Below the pieces are notes generated by a model. The model was not told the origin of the DNA. It did no database searches and worked only from the letters and a program-made list of their open reading frames with translations. From Roseomonas xinghualingensis (GTDB lineage: Bacteria > Pseudomonadota > Alphaproteobacteria > Acetobacterales > Acetobacteraceae): a DNA stretch of 64,000 nucleotides. Within the stretch, counting starts at the first letter, position 1; each line of letters starts with the position of its first letter. Of this stretch, positions 54,330 to 63,655 are shown piece after piece. The stretch is taken from assembly GCF_025791835.1 (NCBI RefSeq), contig NZ_JAOXLP010000020.1, forward strand, positions 7,048 through 71,047. The letters are read 5' to 3'. Both the position numbers and the translations under genes were made by a program.

Positions 54330-55903
54330 CAGACCGCCTCATCGATCTTGCGGAAGAGCGGCGAAGGCGGCGGCAGCACGGTGCCGTCCGGCAGCGGCGA
54401 GGAAAGATCGGAAAGGGCGCGACTCCCCTCCCCGACTCCCAGCTGATCCAGCATCGCCGCCATGGTGCCCGGCATGAAGGGCTGGAGCACCGTCGCCAGG
54501 GTCCGCAGCGCCGTGTGCAGGCTCCGCAGCACTGCCGCCATGCGCTCCTGATCGGTCTTCTTGAGCGCCCAGGGCTTCTGCGCGTCGATCCAGGAATTCC
54601 CCAGGCGCACCACCACCCAGATCCGCTCCAGCGCCTCGCCGAAAGCCTGGCGGGAGATGGCCTCGTCCACCTGGGCAGACAGCGCCTCCACCGGGCCGAG
54701 CAGATCGCGATCAGCCTCGGTCGGCGCCGTCAATCCGGGGAGTCGGCCCTCGCAGTTCCGCTGAATCAGCGAGAGCGTGCGCTGAGCCAGATTGCCAAGA
54801 TCATTCGCCAACTCACTGTTCAGGCGGCCAATCACGGCGCGGCGGGAGAAGTCGCCATCATTGCCGAAGGGCACTTCGCGCAGCAGGTAGTAGCGCAGCG
54901 GGTCCAGCCCGAACTCCTCGGCCAGCTGAAGCGGATCCAGCCCGTTTCCGAGGGACTTGGACATCTTCTGCCCCTCGATGGTCAGCCAGCCATTGGCAAA
55001 GACGCGCTTCGGCGGCTCCAGCCCAGCGGCCATCAGGAAGGCCGGCCAGTAGACGCAGTGGAACCGCGTGATCTCCTTGCCGACCATATGCACATCGGCC
55101 GGCCAGAAGGCCCAGCGCTCCGAGCCCTGGTCGGGGTAGCCAAGCGCGGTGATGTAGTTCGTCAGCGCGTCCAGCCAGACATACATCACATGGGCCTCGT
55201 CCCCCGGCACCGGCACGCCCCACTTGAAGGAGGTGCGGGAGATGGAGAGGTCCTGCAGCCCTGCCTTCACGAAGGAAGTCACCTCCCGCTTCGTGCTGGC
55301 CGGCGCCATGAAGTCCGGATTGGCCTCGTAAAACTCCAGTAGCTTCTGGGTCCAGGCCGAAAGCCGGAAGAAGTAGGAGGGTTCCCGCGTCCACTCGACC
55401 GGGGCGCCCGAGGCGATGGCCACCTTCTTCCCGTCGCGCTCCTCGATCTCGTCCGGGCCATAGAAGGCCTCGTCGCGCACCGCGTACCAGCCCTCGTAAT
55501 GGCCGAGATAGATATGGCCGCCGGACGCCAGCTTCTCCCACAGCGCCTGGCAGGCGCGCTTATGGCGCTCCTCGGTTGTACGGATGAAGTCATCGAAGGA
55601 GATGCCGATCTTCTCGGCCATTCCGCGGAAGTCGGCAGCCAGGCTGTCCGTGAACTCCTGCGGTGAGACGCCGGCGGTCACCGCCGCCTGCTCCACCTTC
55701 TGCCCGTGCTCATCCGTGCCGGTCAGGAAGAAGACCTCGTTCCCCGCCAGCCGCTTCCACCGGGCCAGCACATCGGCCGCGATGGAGGTATAGGCGTGGC
55801 CGATATGGGGCTGGCCGTTCAGGTAATAGATCGGCGTCGTCAGGAAGTACCGCTTCCCGCCCGCCACCTTGTTGGCCTCGCTCATCATCCGATCCCGCGC
55901 CAT
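54329..55903 (-). CDS. metG: Methionyl-tRNA synthetase
   Basis: A 524-aa class I synthetase charging tRNA-Met. The signature HIGH-type HIGHAYT is near residue 33 and KMSKSLGN near 315; the anticodon-binding helical domain ends the protein. There is no CxxC zinc knuckle and no C-terminal EMAP-like tRNA-binding domain, so it is the compact MetG2 type. The ATG at 55903 has AGGA upstream; the next ATGs (55888, 55885) are alternatives. holB lies 27 bp upstream. Confidence 0.95.
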   Translation of the reverse strand: MARDRMMSEANKVAGGKRYFLTTPIYYLNGQPHIGHAYTSIAADVLARWKRLAGNEVFFLTGTDEHGQKVEQAAVTAGVSPQEFTDSLAADFRGMAEKIGISFDDFIRTTEERHKRACQALWEKLASGGHIYLGHYEGWYAVRDEAFYGPDEIEERDGKKVAIASGAPVEWTREPSYFFRLSAWTQKLLEFYEANPDFMAPASTKREVTSFVKAGLQDLSISRTSFKWGVPVPGDEAHVMYVWLDALTNYITALGYPDQGSERWAFWPADVHMVGKEITRFHCVYWPAFLMAAGLEPPKRVFANGWLTIEGQKMSKSLGNGLDPLQLAEEFGLDPLRYYLLREVPFGNDGDFSRRAVIGRLNSELANDLGNLAQRTLSLIQRNCEGRLPGLTAPTEADRDLLGPVEALSAQVDEAISRQAFGEALERIWVVVRLGNSWIDAQKPWALKKTDQERMAAVLRSLHTALRTLATVLQPFMPGTMAAMLDQLGVGEGSRALSDLSSPLPDGTVLPPPSPLFRKIDEAV

Positions 55904-55930
55904 GATCCTGCCGGCGCGACCGGGCTCCCG

Positions 55931-56947
55931 TCACACGGAGAGCCGCGAGAGACCGGTCAGCACCGCCTGCTTGCGGTCCAGGTTGAGCGTCTCGGTCTCG
56001 TCGGCCAGCCGGCCGAGCATGTCCCACAGCAAGGCCCAATCGGCAAGGCCGCGTCCTTCCAGCCAGGGCGGAGCCTCCTCCCCGCGCCCGGCCCGCCGGA
56101 CTGCCGTGGCCAGGGCGTCCCGCAGCAGGGCGATGAAGGTAACGAAGGCGCTGCCGTCGCGCTTGGATGCCAGCCTGTCCGCCAAGGCGTGCAACTCCCT
56201 GAGGTCGGGGCGCGGCAGGCGGGCCAGGAAGCCCTCCACCTCCCGCGCCATGGCCAGCCCCTCCCCTTCGGCGAGGGCCAGCGCCCGGCCCGGGCTGCCG
56301 GCCGTCAGCCCTGCCAGGGCTGCACGGTCCCCGGCCGGCATCTCCGGCATCCAGCGCTCCAGCACGGCGTCCAGAGCTGCGGACTCCAGCGGAAAGAGGT
56401 CCAGGCGACGCACGCGGCTGCGGATGGTGGGCAAAAGCCGGTCAGGCGCGGCGGTGGTCAGCACCAGCACGGCACGGGGGGGAGGCTCCTCCAGCGTCTT
56501 GAGCAGGGCGTTCTGCGCCTGCTCGTTCATCGCCTCCAACTCCTCGATCACCACCACGCGCCACCCGCCCTCGGCCGGGGTCATGGCCAGGAAGCGCGTC
56601 AGCTCGCGCACCTCCTCCACGCGGATGATAACCTTCTTGCCCTTCTCGCCCGCGCTCGGGGACAGGGAGCGCAGATCCGCATGGGCCCCCGCCGCCACGC
56701 GGGCGAAGAGCGGATCGCCCGGGGGCACGAAAAGCGGCGCTTCACCCGCGGGCGCCGCGGCCGGCATGCCCGCGAGCACCCAGCGGGCATAGCGCCATGC
56801 AAGGGTGGCCTTCCCCACGCCCCGCGGCCCGGTCAGCATCCAACCGTGATGCATGCGCCCTGACAGCGCCGCATCCCGCAGTGCGGCCGCGGCATGGTCA
56901 TGCCCGAAGAGAGAGGGGTTCGCGCGGGGTTCCGGCGGCAGGCTCAT
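55931..56947 (-). CDS. holB: DNA polymerase III delta-prime subunit
   Basis: A 338-aa clamp-loader subunit with an AAA+ domain. Walker A is GPRGVGKA (40-47), VVVIEELEAMNEQAQNALLKTLEEPP is the conserved core with the lagging Walker B, and a C-terminal collar domain follows. The usual SRC motif of sensor 1 reads SRV in TIRSRVRRL. Delta-prime is the stator and not itself an ATPase in E. coli. Its ATG overlaps the tmk stop by 4 bp. Confidence 0.92.
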   Translation of the reverse strand: MSLPPEPRANPSLFGHDHAAAALRDAALSGRMHHGWMLTGPRGVGKATLAWRYARWVLAGMPAAAPAGEAPLFVPPGDPLFARVAAGAHADLRSLSPSAGEKGKKVIIRVEEVRELTRFLAMTPAEGGWRVVVIEELEAMNEQAQNALLKTLEEPPPRAVLVLTTAAPDRLLPTIRSRVRRLDLFPLESAALDAVLERWMPEMPAGDRAALAGLTAGSPGRALALAEGEGLAMAREVEGFLARLPRPDLRELHALADRLASKRDGSAFVTFIALLRDALATAVRRAGRGEEAPPWLEGRGLADWALLWDMLGRLADETETLNLDRKQAVLTGLSRLSV

Positions 56948-57585
56948 GCGGCGATGCCCAGGCGTTCCCGGATGGCGGCAAGGGACAGGTCCAGCACCTC
57001 CTGCGGACCGCGAGACGCATCCAGCACCGCACAGCGCCCCGGCTCATGTGCCGCGATGGCCAGGAAGGCCGCGCGCACCCGCGCATGGAAGTCCGCCCCC
57101 TGCATCTCGTAGCGATTGGCATCGCCCCGGGCGAGCGCGCGCCCCATCCCGCGCTCCGGTGGCAGATCCAGCACGAGGGTCAGATCCGGCCGGAGCGTCC
57201 CGAGCGCCAGGTCGCAAAGCGTCTCCCACACCTCACGGGAAAGCCCCTGCCCCGCGCCCTGATAGGCCAGGGTGCTGTCGGCGAAGCGGTCGCAGACCAC
57301 CCAGATTCCAGCTTCCAGGGCCGGCAGGATCGTCCGCGCCACATGCTCGCGGCGTGCCGCGAAATGGAGCATGGCCTCCGCCACCGGATCCCAGGGACCA
57401 TGGCCGAGGATAAGCCCCCGCACCGCCTCGGCCCCCGGCGCCCCACCCGGCTCGCGGGTACGCAGCACCGGCAGGCCCTCGGCAGCCAGCTTTGCGGTCA
57501 GGGCACGGGAGAGGGTCGTCTTGCCAGCCCCCTCCCCACCTTCCAGGGTGATGAAGCGGCCGCGTGTGCCCGGCTCAGGCCCCAC
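56944..57585 (-). CDS. tmk: dTMP kinase
   Basis: A 213-aa thymidylate kinase making dTDP. The P-loop is LEGGEGAGKTT (14-24), the DRF-containing VVCDRFADSTLAYQG binds dTMP, and the LID region lies at MGRALARGDANRYEM. It overlaps holB by 4 bp and dacC by 11 bp. The tmk-holB-metG-tatD order is widely conserved in alphaproteobacteria. Confidence 0.95.
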   Translation of the reverse strand: MGPEPGTRGRFITLEGGEGAGKTTLSRALTAKLAAEGLPVLRTREPGGAPGAEAVRGLILGHGPWDPVAEAMLHFAARREHVARTILPALEAGIWVVCDRFADSTLAYQGAGQGLSREVWETLCDLALGTLRPDLTLVLDLPPERGMGRALARGDANRYEMQGADFHARVRAAFLAIAAHEPGRCAVLDASRGPQEVLDLSLAAIRERLGIAA

Positions 57586-58798
57586 TGACCATGCGCCCGA
57601 TCACCGCGGGAATCCGCGGGATCAGCCCCAGCCGCCCCACATCCGCTCCGGCCAGCAGTGGCACGGTCATCGGCGGCACGCCGGATCCGGAAACCTCCAG
57701 CCGCCCCAACTCCTGCCCCTTCGCCACGGGCGCCGGGACAGGGCTGTCATAATGGATCTTCACCTGCAGGTTGCGGCGCCACTGGCGCGGCAGGGTCAGC
57801 ACCACATCGCGCCCGCCCACCAGAGGCACCTTCAGCTGCTCACCGAGATAGACCGGAGCTTCCTCGATCGTATCCGAGGCACGGAAGAGGGCGACATTCT
57901 CGAACTCGCGGAAGCCCCATTCCATGAGGCGTTCGGTTTCCTCGCGCCGCGCGGACATGCTGGGCAGGCCGTTCACCACGAGGATCAGGCGGCGGTCGCC
58001 GCGCTTGGCACTGCCCGTCAGGCCGTAGCCCGCCTCTTCGGTATGGCCGGTCTTCAAGCCGTCCGCCCCGGCGACGCGGCCGAGCAGCGGATTGCGGTTC
58101 TCCTGATTGATGTCGTTGTAGCGGAAGCTCCGCTCGCCATAAATCCGGTAGTATTCCGGGAAGTCGTTGATGATGTGGCGAGCCAGCATGGCCAGATCGC
58201 GGCAGGTTGTCCGGTGCTCCGGATCAGGCCAGCCGGTGGCGTTGCGGAAGGTACTGTCGTTCAGCCCCAGGCGCTTCCCGTAATCGTTCAGCAGATCGGC
58301 GAACTGCGTCTCACTGCCCGAGATGCCCTCGGCCAGCACGATGCAGGCATCATTGCCCGACTGCACGATCACGCCGCGGAGCAGATCGCCGACCTTCACC
58401 GAATTGCCGACATGGACGAACATCTTGCTGCCGCCCATGCGCCAAGCGCGCTCACTGACCAACAGTTCCTGGTCCATGGTCAGGCGGCCCTGCTTCAGCA
58501 GGTCGAAGACGACATAGATCGTCATCAGCTTCGACATGGAGGACGGCGGCATCCGCTCGTCCGCATTCTTATCCAGCAGCACCGCGCCCGTATCAGCGTC
58601 GATGATGAAGGCCTGCCGCGCCAGGGTGTCCACCGGCCCCAGCGGTGTGCTGGCAGGTGAGCCAGCGGGGGGCGCTGGGGCACGCCCCGCCCGCTGCGCA
58701 TTTCGCCCCTGCGCCCATGCCTCGCTTGTCAGCAGGCCACCCGAAAGCCCGATCGAGGCGACAGCCCCGATCACGTTCCGACGCTTCGGCATCCCCAT
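57575..58798 (-). CDS. dacC: D-alanyl-D-alanine carboxypeptidase (PBP5/6 class)
   Basis: A 407-aa periplasmic serine peptidase that trims the terminal D-Ala from stem peptides. A basic signal peptide reads MGMPKRRNVIGAVAS. The active-site motifs are S87-M-S-K90, SGNDAC and the LKTGHTEEAG triad. The PBP5_C beta-domain makes up the last 100 residues, but no clear C-terminal amphipathic membrane anchor was seen. rlpA lies 50 bp upstream. The paralogue name (dacC versus dacA/dacF) is uncertain. Confidence 0.92.
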   Translation of the reverse strand: MGMPKRRNVIGAVASIGLSGGLLTSEAWAQGRNAQRAGRAPAPPAGSPASTPLGPVDTLARQAFIIDADTGAVLLDKNADERMPPSSMSKLMTIYVVFDLLKQGRLTMDQELLVSERAWRMGGSKMFVHVGNSVKVGDLLRGVIVQSGNDACIVLAEGISGSETQFADLLNDYGKRLGLNDSTFRNATGWPDPEHRTTCRDLAMLARHIINDFPEYYRIYGERSFRYNDINQENRNPLLGRVAGADGLKTGHTEEAGYGLTGSAKRGDRRLILVVNGLPSMSARREETERLMEWGFREFENVALFRASDTIEEAPVYLGEQLKVPLVGGRDVVLTLPRQWRRNLQVKIHYDSPVPAPVAKGQELGRLEVSGSGVPPMTVPLLAGADVGRLGLIPRIPAVIGRMVSGA

Positions 58799-58848
58799 GC
58801 CCCCCAGTTCCTGTCCACGCCACCCAATCCAGGCATAAAGGCGTGGCT

Positions 58849-59742
58849 CTAGTCCACGATGATCCGTGCTTCCGATACGCCCGCCCGCAGGGCCCCGTCG
58901 AGCGCCCTGTCAGCTTCCGCCGGTGTCACAAAGGGGCCGATCCGCACCCGGAACTCCGGTGCGCGCGGGGAGCCGATGGATTCCACCCGTGCCCCCCCCA
59001 GCCGCGCCGCCTGCTGCTGCGCCGCCGCCCGGCTGGTAAAGCTGCTGCCTTGTACATGAAGCATTCCAGGCATGGCTGGCCCCTGGGCCACGCGCTCCGG
59101 CAAGACCAGCGGTGCGGCTGCCTGCTCAGGCCGCATGTCCGCCGTCCACACCATGGGCCCCCGCCCCTCCCGGATGCGCTCCGCTTGCCGCGCACCGGCG
59201 ATGGGAGCCAGGGTTTCCCGCTGCACTGCAGCCGTCGGCGCCGCCTGGACCACCGGCTGACTGCCCTCCGGGGCCGGCAAGGCCGAGGCGAGGCTCCGCG
59301 ACAGGTTGCCTTCCACGGCAACCCGCACCTGGGCCGGACGCCCAGGCAAAATCCCCAGCAGTTCCGCCGAACGACGGGAGAGTTCGATCGCCCGGCCCGG
59401 GTCGGCGGGGCCGCGATCATTCACCCGCACTGCCAGGGAGCGCCCGTTCTCGAGATTGGTCACCGTCACCACGGCCGGTAGCTGCAGCGTGCGATGGGCC
59501 GCCATCAGCCCGGCCGGGTCGTGGACCTCGCCATTAGAGGTGCGCCGACCAGCCCGCGCGTCAGAGGCAACGCCGGCCAGTCCGGTCTCGACCAGCCCGA
59601 AATCCTCCCGCGGATAGAACCAGAGATTCCGAAGCTGGTAGGGCTCGCCCACCATGTAGCGACCCTCGGCCACCGGCAGCGGCTCCGGCTTCCAGCACCC
59701 TGCCAGCAGCAGAAGCCCGAGGACGGCGGCGGGACGGATCAC
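58849..59742 (-). CDS. rlpA: RlpA-like lipoprotein septal-ring protein with SPOR domain
   Basis: A 297-aa outer-membrane lipoprotein. The lipobox LLLAGC sets the lipidated Cys at about residue 16. The RlpA double-psi beta-barrel domain (YQLRNLWFYPREDF, then GEVHDPAGLMAAHRTLQLP and VRVNDRGPADPGRAIELS) is a peptidoglycan transglycosylase acting on denuded glycans in some species. A linker and a C-terminal SPOR domain (about 220-297) direct it to the septum. Its ATG overlaps the mltB stop by 4 bp. Confidence 0.9.
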   Translation of the reverse strand: MIRPAAVLGLLLLAGCWKPEPLPVAEGRYMVGEPYQLRNLWFYPREDFGLVETGLAGVASDARAGRRTSNGEVHDPAGLMAAHRTLQLPAVVTVTNLENGRSLAVRVNDRGPADPGRAIELSRRSAELLGILPGRPAQVRVAVEGNLSRSLASALPAPEGSQPVVQAAPTAAVQRETLAPIAGARQAERIREGRGPMVWTADMRPEQAAAPLVLPERVAQGPAMPGMLHVQGSSFTSRAAAQQQAARLGGARVESIGSPRAPEFRVRIGPFVTPAEADRALDGALRAGVSEARIIVD

Positions 59743-60713
59743 GCTACCCGGTCGGATAGTAGCCCGACCGCCAGAGCGTAGAAGTTCGACGGGTTATAGC
59801 GCCGGATCACGTTGAAATTCTGATAAACGAGGAAGGCCTGCATGTTGCCGGAGGAGGCGCCGGGGACCAGCACGGCGCCCGTCATCTCCAGTGCGGGCAC
59901 GGGCGTGCCATCGATGAAGGCCACCCCCATGCGGGCCCATTCGCGCAGCGGGCGCACATTATCCCGTGTTGCCTGGCCAGGGTCGAAGCCCGCCGGCAGA
60001 AGCACCTCGCGGCCCCAGCGCTCGTCATCGCGCCAGCCGGAGCGGGAGAGATAATTGCCGATCGAGCCGAGCGCATCGGCCCGGTTGTCCCAGATGTCCT
60101 TGCGCCCGTCGCCATCGGCATCCACCGCCAGGCGCTCGAAGCTGCTGGGCATGAACTGCGGATGTCCCATGGCCCCGGCCCAGGAGCCGCGCATCCGCTC
60201 CGGCGTCACATGGCCAGCATCCAGGATGCGCAGCGCCGCCATCAATTCATTGCGGAAGAAGCTCGCCCGGCGTCCTTCCCAGGCTAGGGTCGCCAGGGCC
60301 TCAATGACCCCGAAGCCTCCGGTATTGCTTCCGTAATTCGTCTCCATGCCCCAGATCGCGACCATGTAGCGGCCGGGAATGCGGAAGCGATCCTCCAGGG
60401 ACTGGAGCAGAGCGCGATTGTCGGCATAGGCGCGGCGCCCGTTGTCGATGCGGGCCTGGCTGACGATCCGGTCCCGGTACTGGTCCCAGGTCAGGCTGCT
60501 CTCCGCCTGGCGGCGATCCAGTTCGATCACCCGGTCCACCGGGCGAATGCCAGTCAGCGCCCGTTGAAGCGTGGCGCTGGAAACCCCGGCACGGCGGGCA
60601 TCAGCCCGGATCCCGTCGAGGAAGGCTTCGAAGCTGCCCTGCTGTGCCAGGGCCGGAGGCGCTAGCAGAAGGGCGGGGATGGATAGGGCGGACCGTCGGC
60701 CAAGGCGGATCAT
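59739..60713 (-). CDS. mltB: Lytic murein transglycosylase (MltB type)
   Basis: A 324-aa soluble or periplasmic lytic transglycosylase that cleaves glycan strands to anhydromuropeptides. The ATG at 60713 gives the signal peptide MIRLGRRSALSIPALLLA; the longer frame to 60806 is not supported. The catalytic glutamate is E124 in WGMETNYGS. GAMGHPQFMPSSF and DADGDGRKDIWDN are family motifs. There is no lipobox, unlike E. coli MltB. First gene of the wall-remodelling run with rlpA and dacC. Confidence 0.9.
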   Translation of the reverse strand: MIRLGRRSALSIPALLLAPPALAQQGSFEAFLDGIRADARRAGVSSATLQRALTGIRPVDRVIELDRRQAESSLTWDQYRDRIVSQARIDNGRRAYADNRALLQSLEDRFRIPGRYMVAIWGMETNYGSNTGGFGVIEALATLAWEGRRASFFRNELMAALRILDAGHVTPERMRGSWAGAMGHPQFMPSSFERLAVDADGDGRKDIWDNRADALGSIGNYLSRSGWRDDERWGREVLLPAGFDPGQATRDNVRPLREWARMGVAFIDGTPVPALEMTGAVLVPGASSGNMQAFLVYQNFNVIRRYNPSNFYALAVGLLSDRVA

Positions 60714-60812
60714 AGGCGGAGAGGTGCCACTTCCGGGCGCCCGGAGCAACGGAGCCTTTCCGCACAAATTTTTGCCACGGCCTTCCGGGCGCCCTTGTCT
60801 CCCCACCGGTCG

Positions 60813-61805
60813 TCAGAACCGGAAGGAGGCACTGAAGGAGCCGAAAGACTGCACCCCCCCCTGTCCATAGAACTCCTCGCTGCGGAGGACGTGGGTATAG
60901 GCCAGGCGCACCCCGCGCCAGAGCACGGCCACCCCGGCCTGGGCATCGCCCACGAAGGGGCGCTTGTCCACTCTTGGCCCGTCGCGCCAGGTGTTGCCAT
61001 CCAGGAAGATGTCGCGCGCCACAGCCCGTCCCTCCACGCCAGCAAAGACATACCAGCCGAAATCCTGCCGCGGCTGGAAGAAGCCTGATCCCGCCAGGGC
61101 CGGACGGATGCGGACCGGGCCCCAATCGGCATCCAGCCCGTCCCCGATCCGGAGCATCGTGCCGATGGAGGCATAGGTCTGCACATTGCCGACGGCGCCG
61201 GCGAGCACCGGGATGGCCTCAGCCTGCAGGCTGCCGGCATTGCCCAGAGGCAGCCGCCAGCGACGCTCCAGCAGCAGCGTCGCCGCCGGCTCGTCCTTCA
61301 GCTGGCGGTCCCAACCCTCGGCGTTTTTGATGTTCAGCAGGTCGTGGTAATTGTTCTGCACGAACTCGCCGAGGGCGGAGGGGCCGACGACGCCGAGCTG
61401 CACCTCGGCGATGGTCTGGGTCCGCTCCGTCGTGCGCGTCAGGCTCGCCGCGCCATAGAGATAGCCAGCATAGGGGCGGTCGTTCGGATCCGGGTTCCGG
61501 CGCTGTGTGTCCTGCGGCGTGTACATGTTCTGCCCGAGCGAGAGGCCCCAGCGGAGCTGCCCTGGCCCCACGGCGAAGTTCAGGCCGCGGTCGAGCATAT
61601 CCAGCGGCCAGGGAAGGTTCTCGGTGGGTGACCGCCAGGTCAGCAACAGGCCGTTCGTGTAATAGCGGTCGGAGCCGCCAAAGAGATCGTTCTCGACCGT
61701 GAGGCTGAGCGTGCCCCGCTGGTCCGGTGGCTCCTGCGCCTGGACATGGCCTGCGAGCGGGACTGCCGCGATGGCGAGCACGAAGAGGCTAGAGAGTCGA
61801 CGCAT
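60813..61805 (-). CDS. lpxR: Lipid A deacylase LpxR-family outer-membrane protein
   Basis: A 330-aa beta-barrel that in Salmonella removes the 3'-acyloxyacyl group of lipid A. The ATG at 61805 starts a signal peptide ending near GHVQA. Catalytic-type residues lie in TVENDLFGGSD (Asn-Asp) and NNYHDLLN (His). The C-terminus ends SASFRF, a phenylalanine-terminal barrel signature. The frame running on to 62000 crosses tRNA-Ser and is not real. It is likely monocistronic. Confidence 0.87.
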   Translation of the reverse strand: MRRLSSLFVLAIAAVPLAGHVQAQEPPDQRGTLSLTVENDLFGGSDRYYTNGLLLTWRSPTENLPWPLDMLDRGLNFAVGPGQLRWGLSLGQNMYTPQDTQRRNPDPNDRPYAGYLYGAASLTRTTERTQTIAEVQLGVVGPSALGEFVQNNYHDLLNIKNAEGWDRQLKDEPAATLLLERRWRLPLGNAGSLQAEAIPVLAGAVGNVQTYASIGTMLRIGDGLDADWGPVRIRPALAGSGFFQPRQDFGWYVFAGVEGRAVARDIFLDGNTWRDGPRVDKRPFVGDAQAGVAVLWRGVRLAYTHVLRSEEFYGQGGVQSFGSFSASFRF

Positions 61806-61905
61806 CCTGGTTCCCTTGTTGGCGGCGAGGGTGTAACCCGGCGGCGTGGCGGTGTCGTCCCAGCCCTCTGAACGGGACGGCGCCATGGCTCTGCGCCTCG
61901 CGCCG

Positions 61906-61995
61906 GGATGGGTGGCCGAGTGGTCTATGGCAGCGGTCTTGAAAACCGCCGTGGGGGTGACCTCACCGTGGGTTCGAATCCCACCCCATCCGCCA
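61906..61995 (+). tRNA. tRNA-Ser (anticodon UGA)
   Basis: A 90-nt cloverleaf. The acceptor stem pairs GGATGGG with CCCATCC, then a G discriminator and encoded CCA. The anticodon loop CTTGAAA carries TGA at 61940-61942, closed by a GCGGT/ACCGC stem. A long variable arm, as expected for serine, and a TTCGAAT T-loop are present. It reads UCA codons. tRNA genes are favoured integration sites; mobile DNA fragments begin about 0.9 kb downstream. Confidence 0.97.
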
Positions 61996-62343
61996 GCCAT
62001 TCAGAAAAATCAGCACGTTAAGAGGCACCCCCTCGAAAATCCCACCATTGATCCCACCAAAGACGTTGCGCTGTCCTGCTCTGAGATGGGACGACTTGCG
62101 CCACTCGCCTGTGAAGCCGAAGCGCCGCACACTACGTAGGCAGGCGCTTCGGCCGGCTCCTCTTGAGCCATGAGGGCCGTGACCGCCGTTCCCTCCCTCA
62201 ACGATCAGGGCGCACAGAGGAGATGGTTGCTGACGGGATGAGAGGCCCGATGCACGGGGCAAGGTTGGTGCAAGACACCCGGCTACGCAGACCGCGCCTA
62301 TCCTTAGTCGTCGCGATCTGGGAGCGAGCCTCCGCGAAATAGA
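61996..62343. other. Gene-free stretch after tRNA-Ser
   Basis: About 350 bp with only short antisense-like open frames, no ribosome-binding sites and no clear hairpins. I found no repeat of the tRNA 3' end here, so no attL/attR pair is visible in the window. Confidence 0.5.
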
Positions 62344-62874
62344 TTAGATCGTGCGCGGCTCGGAGCAAACCCGAAGCATTGCAATGTGGACAACGGGGGG
62401 GGCTCCGGCGCCGTGTGGTTCCTGCCCGCTCTTCGCCTCCTCCGCAAATAAGCGCCAAGGGAGGCCATCTGAGCCGGTGAATGCTCTGAACGGCAAAAAG
62501 GACGCTTTGGGGTGCTTAAGCCAGCACAGCGGCCCGGAGAACGGCGCTACGGCGGCGTTCATGGGAATGATCCAGTTGCGTGTAGACGGCCCGTGTGGCG
62601 CTCCGCTCCCGCTCCTTCTGTCACAGGGCGGCAAGGGCTTCGCTTCAAAGGCCAGGATCTCCAGAGGGTCGAGGCGGCCCGCGTTGGACGGCTTGGCTGC
62701 CTCGACCCAGCCGTACCCGTCGTCGGTGTCGTCGGCGGCCTTGCCGGGATCGACCAGAAGCCGCCAGGCAATGGCGATCTCGACGCCCCAGTCGGCATCT
62801 GGCGCCCGGATCAAGGTGACCACGCCCTGCTGGCGGGCCGTCTCTAGGAAGCCGGGCCAGGGCGCCTCAGCTGG
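62344..62874 (-). pseudogene. Possible truncated gene of unknown function, cut by IS110
   Basis: The minus-strand frame is open from 62874 to a TAA at 62344. The reading WPGFLETARQQGVVTLIRAPDADWGV and onwards looks protein-like (balanced composition, hydrophobic periodicity) without an obvious start; the GTG at 62823 would lose the first part. The frame meets the IS110 remnant at about 62870, so an original N-terminus was probably removed by the insertion. No domain is recognised. It may also be non-coding. Confidence 0.35.
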
Positions 62875-63490
62875 TTAAGATTGGCCTGGAGACAGGAGCA
62901 ACCTCCCCTTGGCTGTATCACTCGCTGGTGTCATCGGGGTTGCCAGCTGTTCTGATGGACGCACGGCACGCTCATGCTGCGCTCTCAATGCGGCCCAGCA
63001 AGTCTGACCGCAGTGACGCCCGCGGCTTGGCCGAGATCCTGTGCATGGGCTGGTATCGTGAGGTTACGGCCAAGAGCTTTTCCTCCCACGAGCGGCTGGC
63101 ACGGCTCGCGACCCGGCGCAGGCTGGTGGCCATCCGGGCGGACCTGGACGCGCAGCTGCGCGGGCTGCTCAAGACCTTCGGCCTGATCCTGGGCCCGGGA
63201 AATACTGACGCCCTGGTCCGCCGCGCTGAGACCCTGGCCGAGGGACAGCCGGTGATCAGCGGCCTCGTGACCAGGCTCGCCGAGGTGAGACGTCATGTGG
63301 TGACCCAGGTGGCGGCTCTGGACCGCGACATCCGTCGCCTCGTGCGCAGCGAGCCTACCCTCAAGCGGTTCATGACCGTGCCCGGTGTTGGCCCGATCAC
63401 CGCGGTCGCCTTCCTGTCCACCATCGATGAGCCAACACGTTTCAAGCATGCGCGAGATGTCGGCCCCGACCTCGGACTGACACCAAGGGG
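62871..63490 (+). pseudogene. IS110-family transposase remnant, truncated at both ends
   Basis: In frame from about 62877 the product reads IGLETGATSPWLYH, then DARHAHAALSMRPSKSDRSDARGLAEIL, GLLKTFGLILGPG and the Transposase_20 core FMTVPGVGPITAVAFLSTIDEP. These are IS110 landmarks, but the first 50 or so residues (with the initial D of the DEDD site) and everything after DLGLTPR are missing. The downstream frame to 63650 is fused to foreign sequence. The gene is dead. Confidence 0.85.
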
Positions 63491-63655
63491 CCCAAATCCG
63501 CCGCGTCTTGCGCCCGATCACATCGAGAAACGGTCGGAGCCAGCTCTCCAGATCGCCAGACGCGTCAATGACATCCGCCATCGTCACCTCCCGCTAACTA
63601 GTCAGCCGGCAGGTGGGGTACTCACCGCTCCGTTGAAGATGCCAAGGTAGTGTTT
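63491..63655 (-). mobile_element. 5' fragment of an IS701-like element inserted in IS110
   Basis: On the minus strand GGGAGGTG precedes an ATG at 63584-63586 and the product begins MADVIDASGDLESWLRPFLD, then VIGRKTRRIWAPW, the N-terminal pattern of IS701-family transposases (about 33 codons). It ends abruptly at about 63490, where IS110 sequence starts. The stretch from 63588 to about 63655 would be the element's leader and terminus. The rest of the element is missing, so a deletion followed or accompanied insertion. Confidence 0.6.

Noticed and set aside
61806..62000. N-terminal extension of LpxR
   Set aside because: It would translate the antisense of tRNA-Ser; the signal peptide at 61805 is decisive.
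62351..62878. 175-aa plus-strand open frame
   Set aside because: Low-complexity Ser/Pro/Gly-rich reading opposite the more protein-like minus frame; no start signal or motif.
62928..63650. Intact 240-aa transposase
   Set aside because: Only the middle matches IS110; the tail after about 63490 is the antisense of an IS701-like gene, and the true N-terminus is missing.
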